Shown here piece after piece: positions 45,016 through 56,472 of a stretch of 64,000 nt of DNA. The DNA comes from Ahaetulla prasina (Eukaryota > Chordata > Lepidosauria > Squamata > Colubridae): positions 278,891,524-278,955,523 of the forward strand of contig NC_080540.1 of assembly GCF_028640845.1 (NCBI RefSeq), read 5' to 3'. The notes under the pieces were generated by a model that worked only from the letters and a program-made list of their open reading frames with translations, did not search any database and had not been told where the DNA came from. Position 1 is the first letter of the stretch. Each line of letters opens with the position of its first letter. The translations under genes were made by a program, and so were the position numbers.

Positions 45016-46763
45016 GATGAAATTGTGAGGTTTTGGAGCTTCTGCAGCAGGAAATTCTGGTGATTTGGAAATGACCCAGAAAATTGTTCTTGTAAACCTT
45101 TTTCTATGTCTACCTCTGTTCTACGGTAGCAGATTGTACCAAATCGTTTAATTATCAGCTCTATGAATAATTTTAGAGATATCTGTGATCCAAGTTCCCT
45201 ACCAGTTATGTTTTATGATTTTGTGAAATTTAGGCAATGGCAATTCAGTACCAGTCTCACAAGTCTCTGCAATTCAAGACATTTTTTGAACATGTTTTCT
45301 CCCTCTAATTGCAAGCGATACCTTGCTTGTTTTAACCATACTGAGAAGTTTCTGTAAATCAGCATTGCCAGATTTAATAAAGGTAATATTACCATTCTTT
45401 TAAAATGCATTGCTTTTCCATCAACTGCTTCACATACTTGTTTGAAAAATGACTCCAATCTTGTGAAATTATTGTTCAAAGAGCTGTTTTAGCCTACCAA
45501 TACGCTTAGGCCAATTGCTTAAAAAAACTAATTTAAACATTTCTTTATTTTATTTTATTTAGGTTTCATTTTAATTAGAGCTGAATATAGAGTTCAGTGA
45601 TATATATATTTGATATCTTCTCATTAACGCAGTATTTAGGCTGACTTCATATTATATAAATCATATTAATCTCAGAGATATTATCAAGCTAAGCATCTCA
45701 TAGGTGACCAGAAAAGCTCATTCATATATATGTTTCTGATAAACACGACCCAGTAGTATGTATCCAAATAAACCAATCCATCCAGTTTTTCGTGGCAAAG
45801 AAAGGAAGTCAAACATTAATAGTACTATTTGTTCAGTTTATATGTTCCAATAGTATGCACACTGACTTTGATAAAACCGGATTATATTTTATGCCAGAGA
45901 ATTATTCATGAAATTATGTCTTTGTGTCACTTTCAAGTCAAATGTCAGCCAAACCTTTTATCACATCATTGGTCTGGAGTTCATTAAAAATGCTTTTTCA
46001 GGATGCTTTGCTGGATTTTTTTTGCTGGCAAATTAGAAAAGGAGTTTGTTTTTTAGCTTAAATCGTGCTGCCTCTTTTCTGTAGGCAAGGAGGATGAAAT
46101 ACTTTTGCTATGAAATCAGCTAGGAGGACAAAGAATTTATTTGCACTACAGCCAGCAAGCCCACATGAACGATTCAGAAGGATTTCCTTTTAAAGTAGAT
46201 GGGGGCTGCAAAAATCCAGATGGCCACTAGATGGCAGTATATTTGTATTTATTGAATGTCTACTAAAAGTAGTCCCAAATATCTTGATGACCCTATAACC
46301 AGATCAGGTGTCACTAGAATAAAGATGTGATATCTACCCACTCTAATCAAAGGTCTTCTCTTTGAGCATGACTCAAGGTTCATAGCATACGGTTCAAAGC
46401 TTCTTCATATATTGGCTTGAACATTATTGTTTTGACTTTGATGGAACATCAACTAGGACCTGAAAAGGATAACTGCCAGATTGACTTACTAGCATCTCTT
46501 TTAACCTTTTTCTTGCTGTGATATGTTTTGATTCTTTGAGGAGTTTTTTCTTTCTTTCTTTAGAATTAAAGTTTAGTTTTGTTCCTCCTAGTTCATAACC
46601 GTATCCTATGATAGCATGGAGAAACTTCTAGAAACGTTGATTCCATTTTTTCCTTAGATGCCAATTCTACTTATAATTATGAGGAAATAGACTCTGCTGG
46701 AGCATACAATTTTTTTCAGTTACTTTACACACAAGTCATATTGTTGTTACTGTTTGTGTTAGA
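45016..46763. other. Unassigned sequence
   Basis: 1.7 kb with no recognised element. An 88-codon minus frame at 45213-45479 has no known domain. A CTCF-like site lies at 46224. Confidence 0.5.
46224..46238 (+). promoter_or_regulatory. CTCF-like motif
   Basis: CCACTAGATGGCAGT fits the degenerate CTCF core CCASYAGRKGGCRSY at all positions. No repeat was recognised around it. Motif matches occur by chance, so occupancy is unproven. Confidence 0.4.
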
Positions 46764-46774
46764 TGAGGGCCTGT

Positions 46775-47337
46775 TGTTGTTAGTTGCAAAGTCATGTCCA
46801 ACCCATCGTGATCCCATGGACAATGTTCCTCCAGGCCTTCCTGTCCTCTACCATCCTCTGGAGTCTGTTTAAGCTCACGCTTACTGCTTTGGTGACTCCA
46901 TCCAGCCACCTCATTCTCTGTCGTCCCCTTCTTCTTTTCCCCTCAATCTTTCCCAGCATTAGGCTCTTCTCCATTGAGTCCTTCCTTCTCATTAGGTGGC
47001 CAAAATATTTCAGTTTCATCTTCAGGAGCTGGCCTTCTAAAGAGCAGTCAGGGTTGATCTCCTCTAGGACTGACTTGTTTGTTCTCCTTGCAGTCCAAGG
47101 GACTCACAGGAGTCTTCTCCAGCACCAGAGTTCAAAGGCCTCAATTCTTTGGTGCTCAGCCTTTCTTATGGTCCAGCTTTCACAGCCATACATTGCAACT
47201 GGGAAAACCATAGCCTTGACTACACACACTTTTGTTGGCAGGGTGATGTCTCTGCTTTTTAGTACGCTGTCTAGATTTGCCATAGCTTTCCTCCCCAGGA
47301 GCAAGCGTCTTTTAATTTCTTGGCTGCAGTCCCCATC
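46775..47337 (-). mobile_element. Bov-B LINE, 5' truncated
   Basis: The reversed 3' end begins GTTGTTAGTTGCAAAGTCAT. TGAGGGCCTGT flanks it at 46764-46774 and 47338-47348, an 11-bp target duplication. It carries the protein C-terminus and short 3' end only. Confidence 0.92.
46792..47304 (-). pseudogene. Bov-B ORF2 C-terminal part
   Basis: Post-polymerase region of the RTE-type protein: MANLDSVLKSRDITLPTKVC, YGCESWTIRKAEHQRIEAFE and WCWRRLL at 47104-47304, then in a shifted frame KLKYFGHLMRRKDSMEKSLM and GKRRRGRQRMRWLDGVTKAV at 46792-47019. One frameshift near 47030-47100 separates the two; otherwise well preserved. Catalytic domains are absent through 5' truncation. Confidence 0.92.
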
Positions 47338-47348
47338 TGAGGGCCTGT

Positions 47349-47690
47349 AGAAGTGTAATTATTCAAGATAAAAACTTCTCATTGATGGCATCTCCTGGTT
47401 TGGCCCAATTAAACAGCAGCTCCTGGCTGATCTTAAAAAGCTAACAAAGGTTGAATGGGGTTGGTCCTGAGATAACTATCAACTTGATTTAAAAGAGATT
47501 TAAAACAAAATCCCAGAAAAGGCAACATCATACCTCATTCATATTTGCCCAGAAAACATGGCTCAGTCTATGAAATCATGAGGAACTAAACTGAAGTTGA
47601 AGGAAATATAATCATATTTCTTCTTATTAAACAGGGGGAGAAAGGAGTATTGGATATGTTTGTTGCCTTATATTATTTATATAAATAATA
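47349..47690. other. Unassigned sequence
   Basis: No recognisable repeat, RNA or coding feature. Confidence 0.45.
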
Positions 47691-47791
47691 AGGGAGGGAG
47701 GGAGGGAGGGAGGGAGGAAGGAAGGAAGGAAGGAAGGAAGGAAGGAAGGAAGGAAGGAAGGAAGGAAGGAAGGAAGGAAGGAAGGAAGGAA
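47691..47791. repeat. (GGGA)n/(GGAA)n microsatellite
   Basis: About 25 purine tetramers. Confidence 0.96.
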
Positions 47792-47984
47792 GATTGTGGA
47801 GGCTCAGTTTCTATTAACCTTCTGCCTAGCCTCCACTGTGTCCCTCTGACTTTCTGAACTCAGCGTAAACCCCTAAACTGACTTTATTTCAACAAATGAA
47901 TCTTGCTGCTGTTGTTTACTTCTCTTTTTTGCCTCTTTTTATTTGACAATGAAATTTAAAATGTAATCTTTTCAGGCATATAAA

Positions 47985-48437
47985 GCATTTTATTATTTAC
48001 TTACTTACTTACTTACTTAACTTATTTTATTTATTTATTTATTTTATTTTGTCACAACAATATATATAAGCATCATATAAAAAGATTATATAGTATATAA
48101 ACATATATATGAGGTAATATAAGGAAGTATAAGCATATATATATATAAGAAGAAAAAAAGTAAAGAAAGAAACAAGCAAACAATAGGACAGAAACGGTAG
48201 GCACATTTGTGCTCTTATGCACGCCCCTTATAGTCCTTTTAGGAATGGGGTGAGGTCAATAGTAGAAAGTTTTTGGTTAAAGCTTTTGGGATTATGGGAA
48301 GAGACCACAGAGTCAGGTAATGTGTTCCAAGCTCTGATAACTCTGTTACAGAAGTTATATTTTCTGCAATCTAGTTTAAAGCAGTTAACATTATGTTTGA
48401 ATCTATTGGTTGCTCTTGTATTATTGTAATTGAAGCT
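47985..48437 (-). mobile_element. LINE 3' end, AAAT-tail family (copy 1)
   Basis: Tail (TTAC)n/(TTTA)n then TTTGTCACAACAATATATAT. The minus strand encodes the C-terminus RAWNTLPDSVVSSHNPKSF and KLSTIDLTPFLKGL before a stop at about 48228, matching the C-terminus at 56252. Confidence 0.85.
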
Positions 48438-49329
48438 TATTACTTATTATAATATTATTATTATTACTTATTATGCCACCCATCTCCCCTATAAGGTGAT
48501 TCTCACATGTTTATAATCAATCCACAGAGGAACTTAAAAGTAGGTGGGACAGGTATTACAGCCATTTCTCAAAAGAGAATTCATACCGTAGGTATTGCTG
48601 ACTGCTGCTGGAAAGGACAGGTGGCTTCCACATCATCTGAACTGAAATGAAAGGAGCAATGGGACTGTGTTTCATAAAAGCCAGGCGTGATGGCAACAAG
48701 TCAAACTCATTCGGGCTCATAGTTGACAACTGTCTTTCTGTTTTTACCAGCTACTATTGATACTTCTTTTATCCTCTCCAGGATGAAAGAGGTCCGCTCA
48801 ATGAGAGTCCTCAATAGAAGAGACAATGGACTACCTGAACTGACAGCTAAAATACGGTTCATCCATCAAACTCCTCGACGTCCATAAACACCCAGCAGGA
48901 TGCAGAGGGTGCCTTTCATTTGAACAAGTTCTCCTTTTATTTAAACCAACACTTTCCTATAACTTTCCATGCCTGCTCTGGGAGCCTTTGGAGCTGCCTG
49001 TCAACTAGCAGCTGACAGGATAAATCAACACAACACTGAAGCTGAGGAGCACTTGTTCGACCTCACTTGACATGACTCTAATACCTTGTTGGCTGGGAAT
49101 GGAAGCAGCCCTCCCTTTGGGAAGCTAAATATTTCCTGTCTAAATATTTCTATTTTTTTTTTTGAGTGAACAGAAGAAGGATGGTGGTTGGAAAGGCATT
49201 ATGGCTTAAGCCTCCTTCTCCGTTCCATTCTTAGCATGTTTGGACCTGTTTTGTTTCTAGGAAATCGTCGCCTCTCTCTCTTTCTCCTTTTTTCTTCTTC
49301 TCTACCTCTGTAACTTAAGTATTTAATTT
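48438..49329. other. Unassigned sequence
   Basis: No recognisable repeat, RNA or coding feature. Confidence 0.5.
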
Positions 49330-49392
49330 TATTTATTTATTTTAGAAAGTAACTACTCGCCCATAGCGACTCAAGGCGGCTTACACAAATAT
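49330..49392 (-). mobile_element. Possible solo LINE tail (L2-like)
   Basis: CTCGCCCATAGCGACTCAAG followed by GCGGCTTACAC resembles the complement of the L2-type tail stem. Divergent. Confidence 0.45.
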
Positions 49393-49699
49393 AAAAACAT
49401 CATATAAAAATAATAGAAGAAAATAATTTTTAAAAATGTATTCTTTGTTTAATTAATAAATAATAAAGTATACCAGGATTAGGGTAGGATTCTTCTTCCA
49501 TCTTTATTATTCTTTTTGAGAAAAATCAAGAACTTCCAAAAAGGTACATTAGTAAAATCCTAAATGAATAAATACTATAAATGAAACGTATCAATACATT
49601 AACTGCTTCATTACAATTTTATTTAAGTTTGGAGTGAGTCATGTTAATTAATTTATTCTAAAGGATAAAGAAGCAGTTCATTCTCAGAACTTGGGCTAA

Positions 49700-50155
49700 C
49701 TTTAGTGTGGCCGACTTGGGCAGCCAACTTACTGTGGGACAGAGTTTCTCAATTTTGACAACTTGAAGAGGTGTGGACTTCAGCTCCCAGAATTCCCCAG
49801 CCAGCACAGCTGGCTGGGGAATTCTGGGAATTGAAGTCCATACCTCTTCAAGTTGTCAAAATTGAGAAACACTGCTGTGGGACAACTTATCATGGCCAAC
49901 TCACCATGGGACAACTCTCTGCAGGACAAGAGTTACACTAATATCAAAGAAATGGTGGAAGAGAATTATTAAAGAAAAGATGTAAAAGGAGGGACAAAAT
50001 GAAATGTGAATGACAAACATTAAAATATTTTTTAAATTATTTTAAATACTTAAATTGAATTGTTAAATTGTCCCACAGCAAGTTGTCCTGTAGTGAGTTG
50101 ACCGTGCAAGTTGCTGTGATGAATTGGCCGCAACAAGTTGTCCCATTCCAACCCC
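49700..50155. mobile_element. Foldback element with sub-repeat arms (copy 1)
   Basis: The left arm (49710-49930, hAT removed) repeats GGCCAACTCACCATGGGACA-like units; the right arm (50070-50150) carries the same units inverted (AGCAAGTTGTCCTGTAGTGA). The core is AT-rich and coding-free. The far-left end is degraded. Family unknown to me. Confidence 0.65.
49740..49874. mobile_element. Palindromic hAT MITE in the foldback element
   Basis: Ends CAGAGTTTCTCAATTTTGAC and GTCAAAATTGAGAAACACTG; CTGTGGGA at 49732-49739 and 49875-49882, perfect. The loop region contains AATTCCCCAGCCAGC inverted, as in the 44888 family. Confidence 0.95.
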
Positions 50156-50689
50156 ACTGTTGGGGAACTCTTAATGAAAGGTTTCAGGCTTTTTAAAAAA
50201 AACAGCCAAAGAATCAGTTCACGTTATTTTTTTTTACGCTTATATACTCACCTTGGTTTATAAATGAGCACTATCACATGCACAGCAGTTATCATTTGGA
50301 GATATGGTGGGAGTGCAATCCCACACCTGATGCACATTTCATGAACTACATTTAAACAGGTATGTATTCATAAGCAATGTCTTTTTTGAACCAGGGTTAC
50401 TTGGAATAGGTGGCATTATCCCAAGCGGAATTCAGCTACCGATCCACAGCCTTTCCTGCTGCAGACTTTCACAGAAAATTCTGAAATATAGCAGTATAGG
50501 AATAGAATGATTGACTTTTCTAAGCACATAGATTTTCTTTGCAGACCATTTAGTATGTAGTAGTAGCAAATCTTGCAATGTTTTGGAGAACTGTAAAAGT
50601 CAGTTGTGAAAGAACAGAAAAGGGTAAAATGGAAAGGGTTCTGTTTTAGTGGGGAAAGTCATTAGCATAAGCTTTACATGCAGAAACTG
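50156..50689. other. Unassigned sequence
   Basis: No recognisable repeat, RNA or coding feature between the two foldback copies. Confidence 0.5.
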
Positions 50690-51030
50690 TCCACGTCCAG
50701 AATGGGACACGTCACGGTGGCCAACTTGCCATGGCCATCTCACTCTGGCTAACTCACTGTGGGACAACTCACTGCAGCCAACTTGCCATGGGGCAATTTG
50801 TTGCAGGACAATTCCATGTGAGATAACTCAATGCGATAAATATTATCTGCCACTGTTTCTTCGACATTATTACCATGAACAAAATTTTATTTATTGTATT
50901 TATTGCATTGAATTATCCTCCGTGGATTGTCTAGTAGAAAGTTGTCACAGTGAACTGGTTGTGGCAAGTTGGCCATGGTGAGGTGGCTGTGGCGAGATGG
51001 TTGTGGCACATTGTCCTCGACCCCTCCAAG
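50690..51030. mobile_element. Foldback element with sub-repeat arms (copy 2)
   Basis: Left arm 50700-50830 (GGCCAACTTGCCATGGCCAT, TAACTCACTGTGGGACAACT, GCCAACTTGCCATGGGGCAA); right arm 50935-51020 inverted (GGTTGTGGCAAGTTGGCCAT). AT-rich core. No terminal duplication found. Confidence 0.65.
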
Positions 51031-51254
51031 TCAATGCTTAGCATCACCATTCTCTTGGAATCATGAGGGTTGCAGTTGAATACATCTTAGCCTAGAGATA
51101 CGAATATATATATATATATGCTAAAAGCAAAGTTGAGCATTCCACTTCCACCAGACTTACATTAAATCAAATGGTATCTATCTTTTTCCAAACAAAAGTT
51201 GGCAAAATTGGATGTTATGTACAAATATTGCAATTACAATTTAAACTTGAATGT

Positions 51255-51795
51255 GTAGAATAGAATAGAATTCTTTATTGACCAAATGTGACTGGACACA
51301 TAAGGAATTTGTCTTTGGTGCATATGTTGTCAGTATACATAAAAAGACAAGATACATGTGTCAAGAATCATAAGGTACAACACTTAATGATAGTCATAGG
51401 GTACAAATAAGCAATCAAAGCATACTAGGAAACGATCAATATAAACTGTAAGGATACAGCAACAAGTTACAGTCATACAGTCATAAGTGGAAGGAGATGG
51501 GTAATAGGAACAATGAGAAGATTAAATAGTAATAGTAATGCAGCCTTAATGAATAGTTTGACAGTCTTGCGGGAATTATTTGTTTAGCAGAGTGATGGCA
51601 TTCAGGGAAAAACTGTCCTTGTGTCTAGTTGTTCTGGTGTGCAGTGCTCTATAGCATTGTTTTGAGGGTAGGAGTTGAAACAATTTATGTCGAGGATGTG
51701 AGGGGTCTGTAGATATTTTCACAGCCCTCTTTTTGACTCATGCAATATACAGGTCCTCAATGGAAGGCAGGTTGGTAGTTATTGTTTTTTCTGCA
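51255..51795 (-). mobile_element. LINE 3' end with AATAG tail, coding end visible
   Basis: The minus strand encodes DPSHPRHKLFQLLPSKQCYR and TRTTRHKDSFSLNAITLLNK, then a stop at 51576-51578. This is the typical C-terminal signature of CR1/Jockey-group LINEs. A 3' UTR of about 300 bp ends in AATAAAG and then AATAG units. Related pieces: 14604, 18060. Confidence 0.8.
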
Positions 51796-53365
51796 GTATT
51801 GGAAACATTTATGCATGTATTCCATTTCTATGGAGTTGCACTCAGAAGACCCTCACACTGCACAAAGACAGAGTAAATGTTACAAAATAAAATTTCCATT
51901 AAGCAGAAAATAATTTAATTTTTTTTAAAAAAAATCAGTGTCTGATATAAGAACAGAACGCATGATAAGAAAATTCAAAAGACATCCTCTAATTTAATGG
52001 AAGTGACAGAACACAAGTAATTTTCCCCAGCATGTGTGCATTAGACGGGTGAATTTAAGCTGAAAAAGGCAGCCTTGAGGGTATCTTGGCACGTAGCCAC
52101 AAAAGACTTTATCAGTCAAAAACAACACTTTAGATCGCTCCTGAAAACCTATTGGTTAGTATTTTAAAAGTCTGTGTTGGGGAAAATTGCAAGGATTGGA
52201 AGCAAGATTTTATTTTTGAAAAAAGTTATTAGACTCTTTGTATTAATAGTAATATAAACAAAGAGTATGTATATAGGAAGTTTTCATATGTAATCAAACC
52301 TTATTAAATTTTCTAAGCTTTTTTTTTAATTCATAGAAATCATTAGCATTCAGGAATTCATATTCATAGTAATGTAAAAATAATAAAATATTCAGGGTTT
52401 GCTTCTTCTTTTTTAATTTTTAATTTGGTTGTTTGCAACACCTGATTAAAAAGACTTTGGCTTAGAACAGTATTCTCTCTGGCCTTGTACGGGGGAAAAA
52501 CTGTGAGAATTCTGCAATAAAACCTGCAAAAAATCTGAAGAGGATATGAAATAGAAGAACAAGCCAGGCTATGACCTTCAATTGTTACTCAGGTAGTTGG
52601 TTAATTTAAAAAAATCCATCATGTGTCATTCCACCTTTGATATTCTTCTATGCACATGGGTAAGTATGAATGACAATGGCAGGGGGTGAACACACCAATG
52701 TCCTGATATTGCTTTTTAATGGAACTTGAGAACCCAAACTCTTCTTGCAGCTGTGGCAACAATGTGAACAGTGTTGCCTATTGAAGTGTCATGCTCTGGA
52801 GATCCAAAGAAATGCACTTATTTAGTGCAACTAGATACACCTCAGCTTCTTCTGATGTCCTGTTCATCTGAATGGAAGCTTTGTATGAGATCACTGTCTG
52901 AATGCACAGAGGATTCCTAGAGTAACCAAGACAGTCAAATTACAGTCTAGGAACAGCTGGTTTTATTTCTAGAAGAAAAGGGTGGGTTTTTTTTTTCTAT
53001 ATTGAAGGTCATGCTGCAAGGAACTAATAGACCAGGAAAAGGAAATTGTAGGCTGAGTCTTCTCATTTCTTCCTATAATGTCAGAGAAGGGAAACATTTA
53101 CATGTCCACCTCATATTACGTACAGCCTGAAATGGTTGGATTTTTCTCCTAGTATCTAATGGTGAAGTTTAAGCAAGGTAACAGCTGACCACAACTTGTC
53201 GGGCTGTGGCTGTGACTGGGCCTTCATTGTCGCACCTCTTTTTGACATCCATCACAGCAGGGCCTTGATGGTCTGGTCACAGCCAGATGGTCTGGTCTTG
53301 ATATTTTCCCCTCAAGCAGATTCCTCTCCTAAAATGGGAATATTTTTTTATCAAAGTATAGGTAG
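51796..53365. other. Unassigned sequence
   Basis: 1.6 kb with no recognisable repeat, RNA or coding feature. Confidence 0.5.
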
Positions 53366-53373
53366 GCTTGTAC

Positions 53374-53663
53374 CAGGGGTGAAATCCAGCAAGTTCTGAC
53401 AGGTTCTGGAGAACCGGTAGTGGAAATTTTGAGCAGTTCAGAGAACTGGCAGCAGAAATTTTGAGTAGTTCGGAGAACTGGCAAATATCACCTCTGGCTG
53501 GCCCCAGAGTGGGAATGGGGATTTTGCTGGTGTGGGGAAGGAATGGAGATTTTGCAGTATCCTTCCCCTGCCAAGCCCACAAAACCATGCCCACCAAGCC
53601 ATACCACGTCCACCAAGCCACGCCCACAGAACCGGTAGTAAAAAAATTTGGATTTCACCACTG
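53374..53663 (+). mobile_element. hAT element, perfect target duplication
   Basis: Ends CAGGGGTGAAATCCAGCAAG and TTGGATTTCACCACTG. GCTTGTAC at 53366-53373 and 53664-53671. Left arm GAACCGGTAGTGG is followed by a duplicated GAGCAGTTCAGAGAACTGGC-like segment; two GGGATTTTGC/GAGATTTTGC modules; tandem CCACC(A)AGCCA units on the right. Confidence 0.95.
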
Positions 53664-53671
53664 GCTTGTAC

Positions 53672-54190
53672 TGAAAACAAAGATGTTTTATTAGAAGACT
53701 TCTGAAAGCTCATTCAAGATAGCTAACCGATGACAAGATTAGAATCAAAAAAGTATTACAAAGGAACAAAAAAGAAACATTACAATACTTAAGCAATCTT
53801 CAGAAAGGCGAGGATGTTATTCAGGAATCTATAACAATAGTGCTTCTCATCACTTTTGATTTCCATTATATAAAACATCTGTAGAAAGACTCTACATTGT
53901 ATAGATAATTGTGCAGAGGGCTCTCCTCACATAATTAGGAACCCTCAGTCTATCTACATATGTTTCTACTATTTCCGAATGAATTGCTACTAAAGCCTCA
54001 AACTGTGCAAAACATGTTCCTTCAAAATGAACATGTACCACTGTCAAATATAATTAATTACTATATGCAAAACTCCTATGATCTACGATGTATCCTGTAT
54101 AATTGTTAATGTCATTTATACCAATTGTATCAATTGTATCAATTGTGTTCAATTATTGCTTGTAGAAATTTTTTCATCATATTTGTATTC
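53672..54190. other. Unassigned sequence
   Basis: No recognisable repeat, RNA or coding feature. Confidence 0.5.
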
Positions 54191-54198
54191 ATCTAAGC

Positions 54199-54328
54199 CA
54201 GGGGTGTCAAACTCATGGCCCACAGGCTGGAGGCATCATGCACAGGCCACTCCCACCCCATTTTAGTGAAGGGGGGAAAGTCATGATACGTCACGTGACG
54301 ACATGGCAATGCGAGTTTGACATCCCTG
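54199..54328. mobile_element. hAT MITE (GTGTCAAACTC type)
   Basis: Ends CAGGGGTGTCAAACTCATGG and GCGAGTTTGACATCCCTG. Left flank ATCTAAGC; the matching right flank ATCTAAAC is found at 54481-54488, once the next insertion is removed. Same family as 60967. Confidence 0.88.
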
Positions 54329-54331
54329 ATC

Positions 54332-54475
54332 CAGTGGCGGTATTCAGCTGGCTCTATCTGGTTCAGGCAAACTGGTAGCACCGGCCGCAGGAGGCCCTGC
54401 CCACCCATCTGGACATCATCACGTCCTATTTTTGACGCTCTGCGCATGCGCATACACACATTTGCAAATCAGTAG
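54332..54475. mobile_element. hAT element inserted at the edge of another hAT
   Basis: Starts CAGTGGCGGTATTCAGCTGG. CCCTGATC flanks it at 54324-54331 and 54476-54483, perfect; the duplication includes the last bases of the preceding element. The right end is eroded (CAGTAG). GC-rich interior with CTGCGCATGCGCAT. Confidence 0.88.
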
Positions 54476-54483
54476 CCCTGATC

Positions 54484-54858
54484 TAAACAGTTCATTTGTT
54501 TATTATAATGATTTAGGCATTATTCAAAGAGCTGGTAATATGATAATGAGGGTATATTCTATCCTATGTATAAGTGTTGTTTTATTGTCCTTCGATATAT
54601 ATTGAATATGTGGTTTAGGTTACTGTAAAAGATTAACCTGCATAAGCTTCTGTGTAAAAGCTAATTTTATATTTGTGTTAGTTAGGAAAGAAATGTTTCT
54701 TTTATGTGGTGTCATTTGCAGTACTAAAGATACCGAATGGATCTAGTCATATAACTCATATATTGAAGAATAAGAAAATACACAGGAGTTGGTTATTCCT
54801 TTATGAGAAAAGGCTATTAATAGAAGAGAAATAGGTATATTGGGACTGAAGTGTGAAG
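54484..54858. other. Unassigned sequence
   Basis: No recognisable repeat, RNA or coding feature. Confidence 0.45.
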
Positions 54859-55011
54859 TCCTTGATGCTCTCTGAGTTTGGTTGTTTCCTTACAGATATT
54901 TCATTACTCAATTAGGTAACATCATCAGTTTCTATGGAAATTGATGATATTACCTAGTCAGGTAATGAAACATCCGCAAGTAAACCATCAAGATCAGAGA
55001 GCACCAAGGAT
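54859..55011. mobile_element. Palindromic element (TAATGAAACATCCGC type)
   Basis: TCCTTGATGCTCTCTGAG and its near-complement CAGAGAGCACCAAGGA bound a hairpin; the centre ATCATCAGTTTCTATGG is mirrored imperfectly. Resembles the architecture of 29215 but with different sequence. Confidence 0.72.
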
Positions 55012-55163
55012 GCCACAGAAAAGATTTGTTTGGAGCATTTCAGTAAAGAAAAAAGGAAGGCTGATCAGGAGAAAAGCATCTGAAATAATAGATTAGATGC
55101 CATAAAGGCCCTAGAGTCATGCTTATGAGCTTTCATTGACCATGAAATAAAATTCTAGACTAG

Positions 55164-56252
55164 ATAGACATTTACACAGACTTCTGCAAAGCTTTTGACT
55201 CAGTACTACACGATAAACTTCTCCTAAAACTAAAATCCTATGGCATTTCAGGACCCCTTCACAAATGGATGTCTGCTTTTCTGTCTAACAGACAACAAGT
55301 GGTCAAAATTGGCAATGCTCTATCAAATCCTGTTCCTGTCAAGAGTGGCGTTCCTCAAGGCAGCGTCCTTGGACCAACACTCTTCATACTATACATTAAT
55401 GATCTTTGTGACCATATCTCAAGTAATTGTGTTCTCTTTGCTGACGATGTCAAACTATTTAACACCACAGACAATACATCTATCATTCAAAAAGACCTTG
55501 ATCATCTAACCACTTGGTCTAAAACTTGGCAACTCCAAATCTCAACCAGCAAATGCTCAGTCTTACATATAGGAAAAAAGAACCCAAACACTAAGTACAT
55601 ACTTGATGGTCATTACCTTACAGATGACCCCCATCCCGTTAAAGACCTTGGAGTTTTCATGTCAAATGATCTAAGTGCCAAAGCCCACTGCAACTACATA
55701 GCAAAAAAAGCTCTAAGAGTTGTAAACCTAATCTTGCGTAGCTTCTTTTCCAAAAACACTACACTACTAACCAGAGCATATAAAACATTTGCTAGACCAA
55801 TTCTAGAATACAGCTCGCCTGTTTGGAACCCTCACCATATCTCTGACATCAATACAATTGAATGTTTCCAGAAATATTTTACAAGAAGAGTTCTCCATTC
55901 CTCTGAAAACAACAAAATACCTTATCCCACTAGACTTGAAATCCTAGGCTTAGAAAACTTGGAACTACGCCGCCTTCGACAAGACCTGAGTTTAACTCAT
56001 AGAATCATCTATTGTAATGTCCTTCCTGTTAAAGACTACTTCAGCTTTAATTGCAATAATACAAGAGCAACCAATAGATTTAAACTTAATGTCAACCGCT
56101 TTAATCTAGATTGCAGAAAATATGACTTCTGTAACAGAATCATCAGTGCTTGGAATACTTTACCTGACTCTGTGGTCTCTTCCCATAATCCTAAAAGCTT
56201 TATCCAAAAACTTTCTACTATTGACCTCACCCCATTCCTAAGAGGACCATAA
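55164..56252 (+). CDS. LINE reverse transcriptase, partial, frame intact
   Basis: The frame is open from 55164 (after a stop at 55161) to TAA at 56250-56252, about 362 codons. The first Met of the readable frame is 55269, but homology begins upstream (DFCKAFDSVLHDKLLLKLKS), so this is the 3' part of a longer ORF2. Motifs: [30 protein letters not shown] (intact Asp pair), LGVFMSNDLSAKAHCNYIAK, RPILEYSSPVWNP, LGLENLELRRLRQDLSL. The absence of stops suggests a fairly recent copy. It lacks endonuclease and promoter, so it should not mobilise itself. Confidence 0.85.
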   Translation: MDIYTDFCKAFDSVLHDKLLLKLKSYGISGPLHKWMSAFLSNRQQVVKIGNALSNPVPVKSGVPQGSVLGPTLFILYINDLCDHISSNCVLFADDVKLFNTTDNTSIIQKDLDHLTTWSKTWQLQISTSKCSVLHIGKKNPNTKYILDGHYLTDDPHPVKDLGVFMSNDLSAKAHCNYIAKKALRVVNLILRSFFSKNTTLLTRAYKTFARPILEYSSPVWNPHHISDINTIECFQKYFTRRVLHSSENNKIPYPTRLEILGLENLELRRLRQDLSLTHRIIYCNVLPVKDYFSFNCNNTRATNRFKLNVNRFNLDCRKYDFCNRIISAWNTLPDSVVSSHNPKSFIQKLSTIDLTPFLRGP

Positions 56253-56415
56253 GGGGCGTGCATAAGCGCACAAACGTGCCTACCGATCCTGTCCTATTGT
56301 TTTTCTTTTCTTCTTCCTATATATATATATGCTTATACCTCCTAATATTTACTCATATATATGTTTATATACTATATCTTTTTGTATGATACTTACATAT
56401 ACTGTTGTGACAAAA

Positions 56416-56472
<57 letters not shown>

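Noticed and set aside
49700..51030. CRISPR-like array
   Set aside because: Repeats are short, degenerate and inverted, without constant spacers, in a vertebrate setting.
55269..56252. Host gene encoding a polymerase-like protein
   Set aside because: Motifs, 3' tail repeat and two sister copies show it is a LINE.
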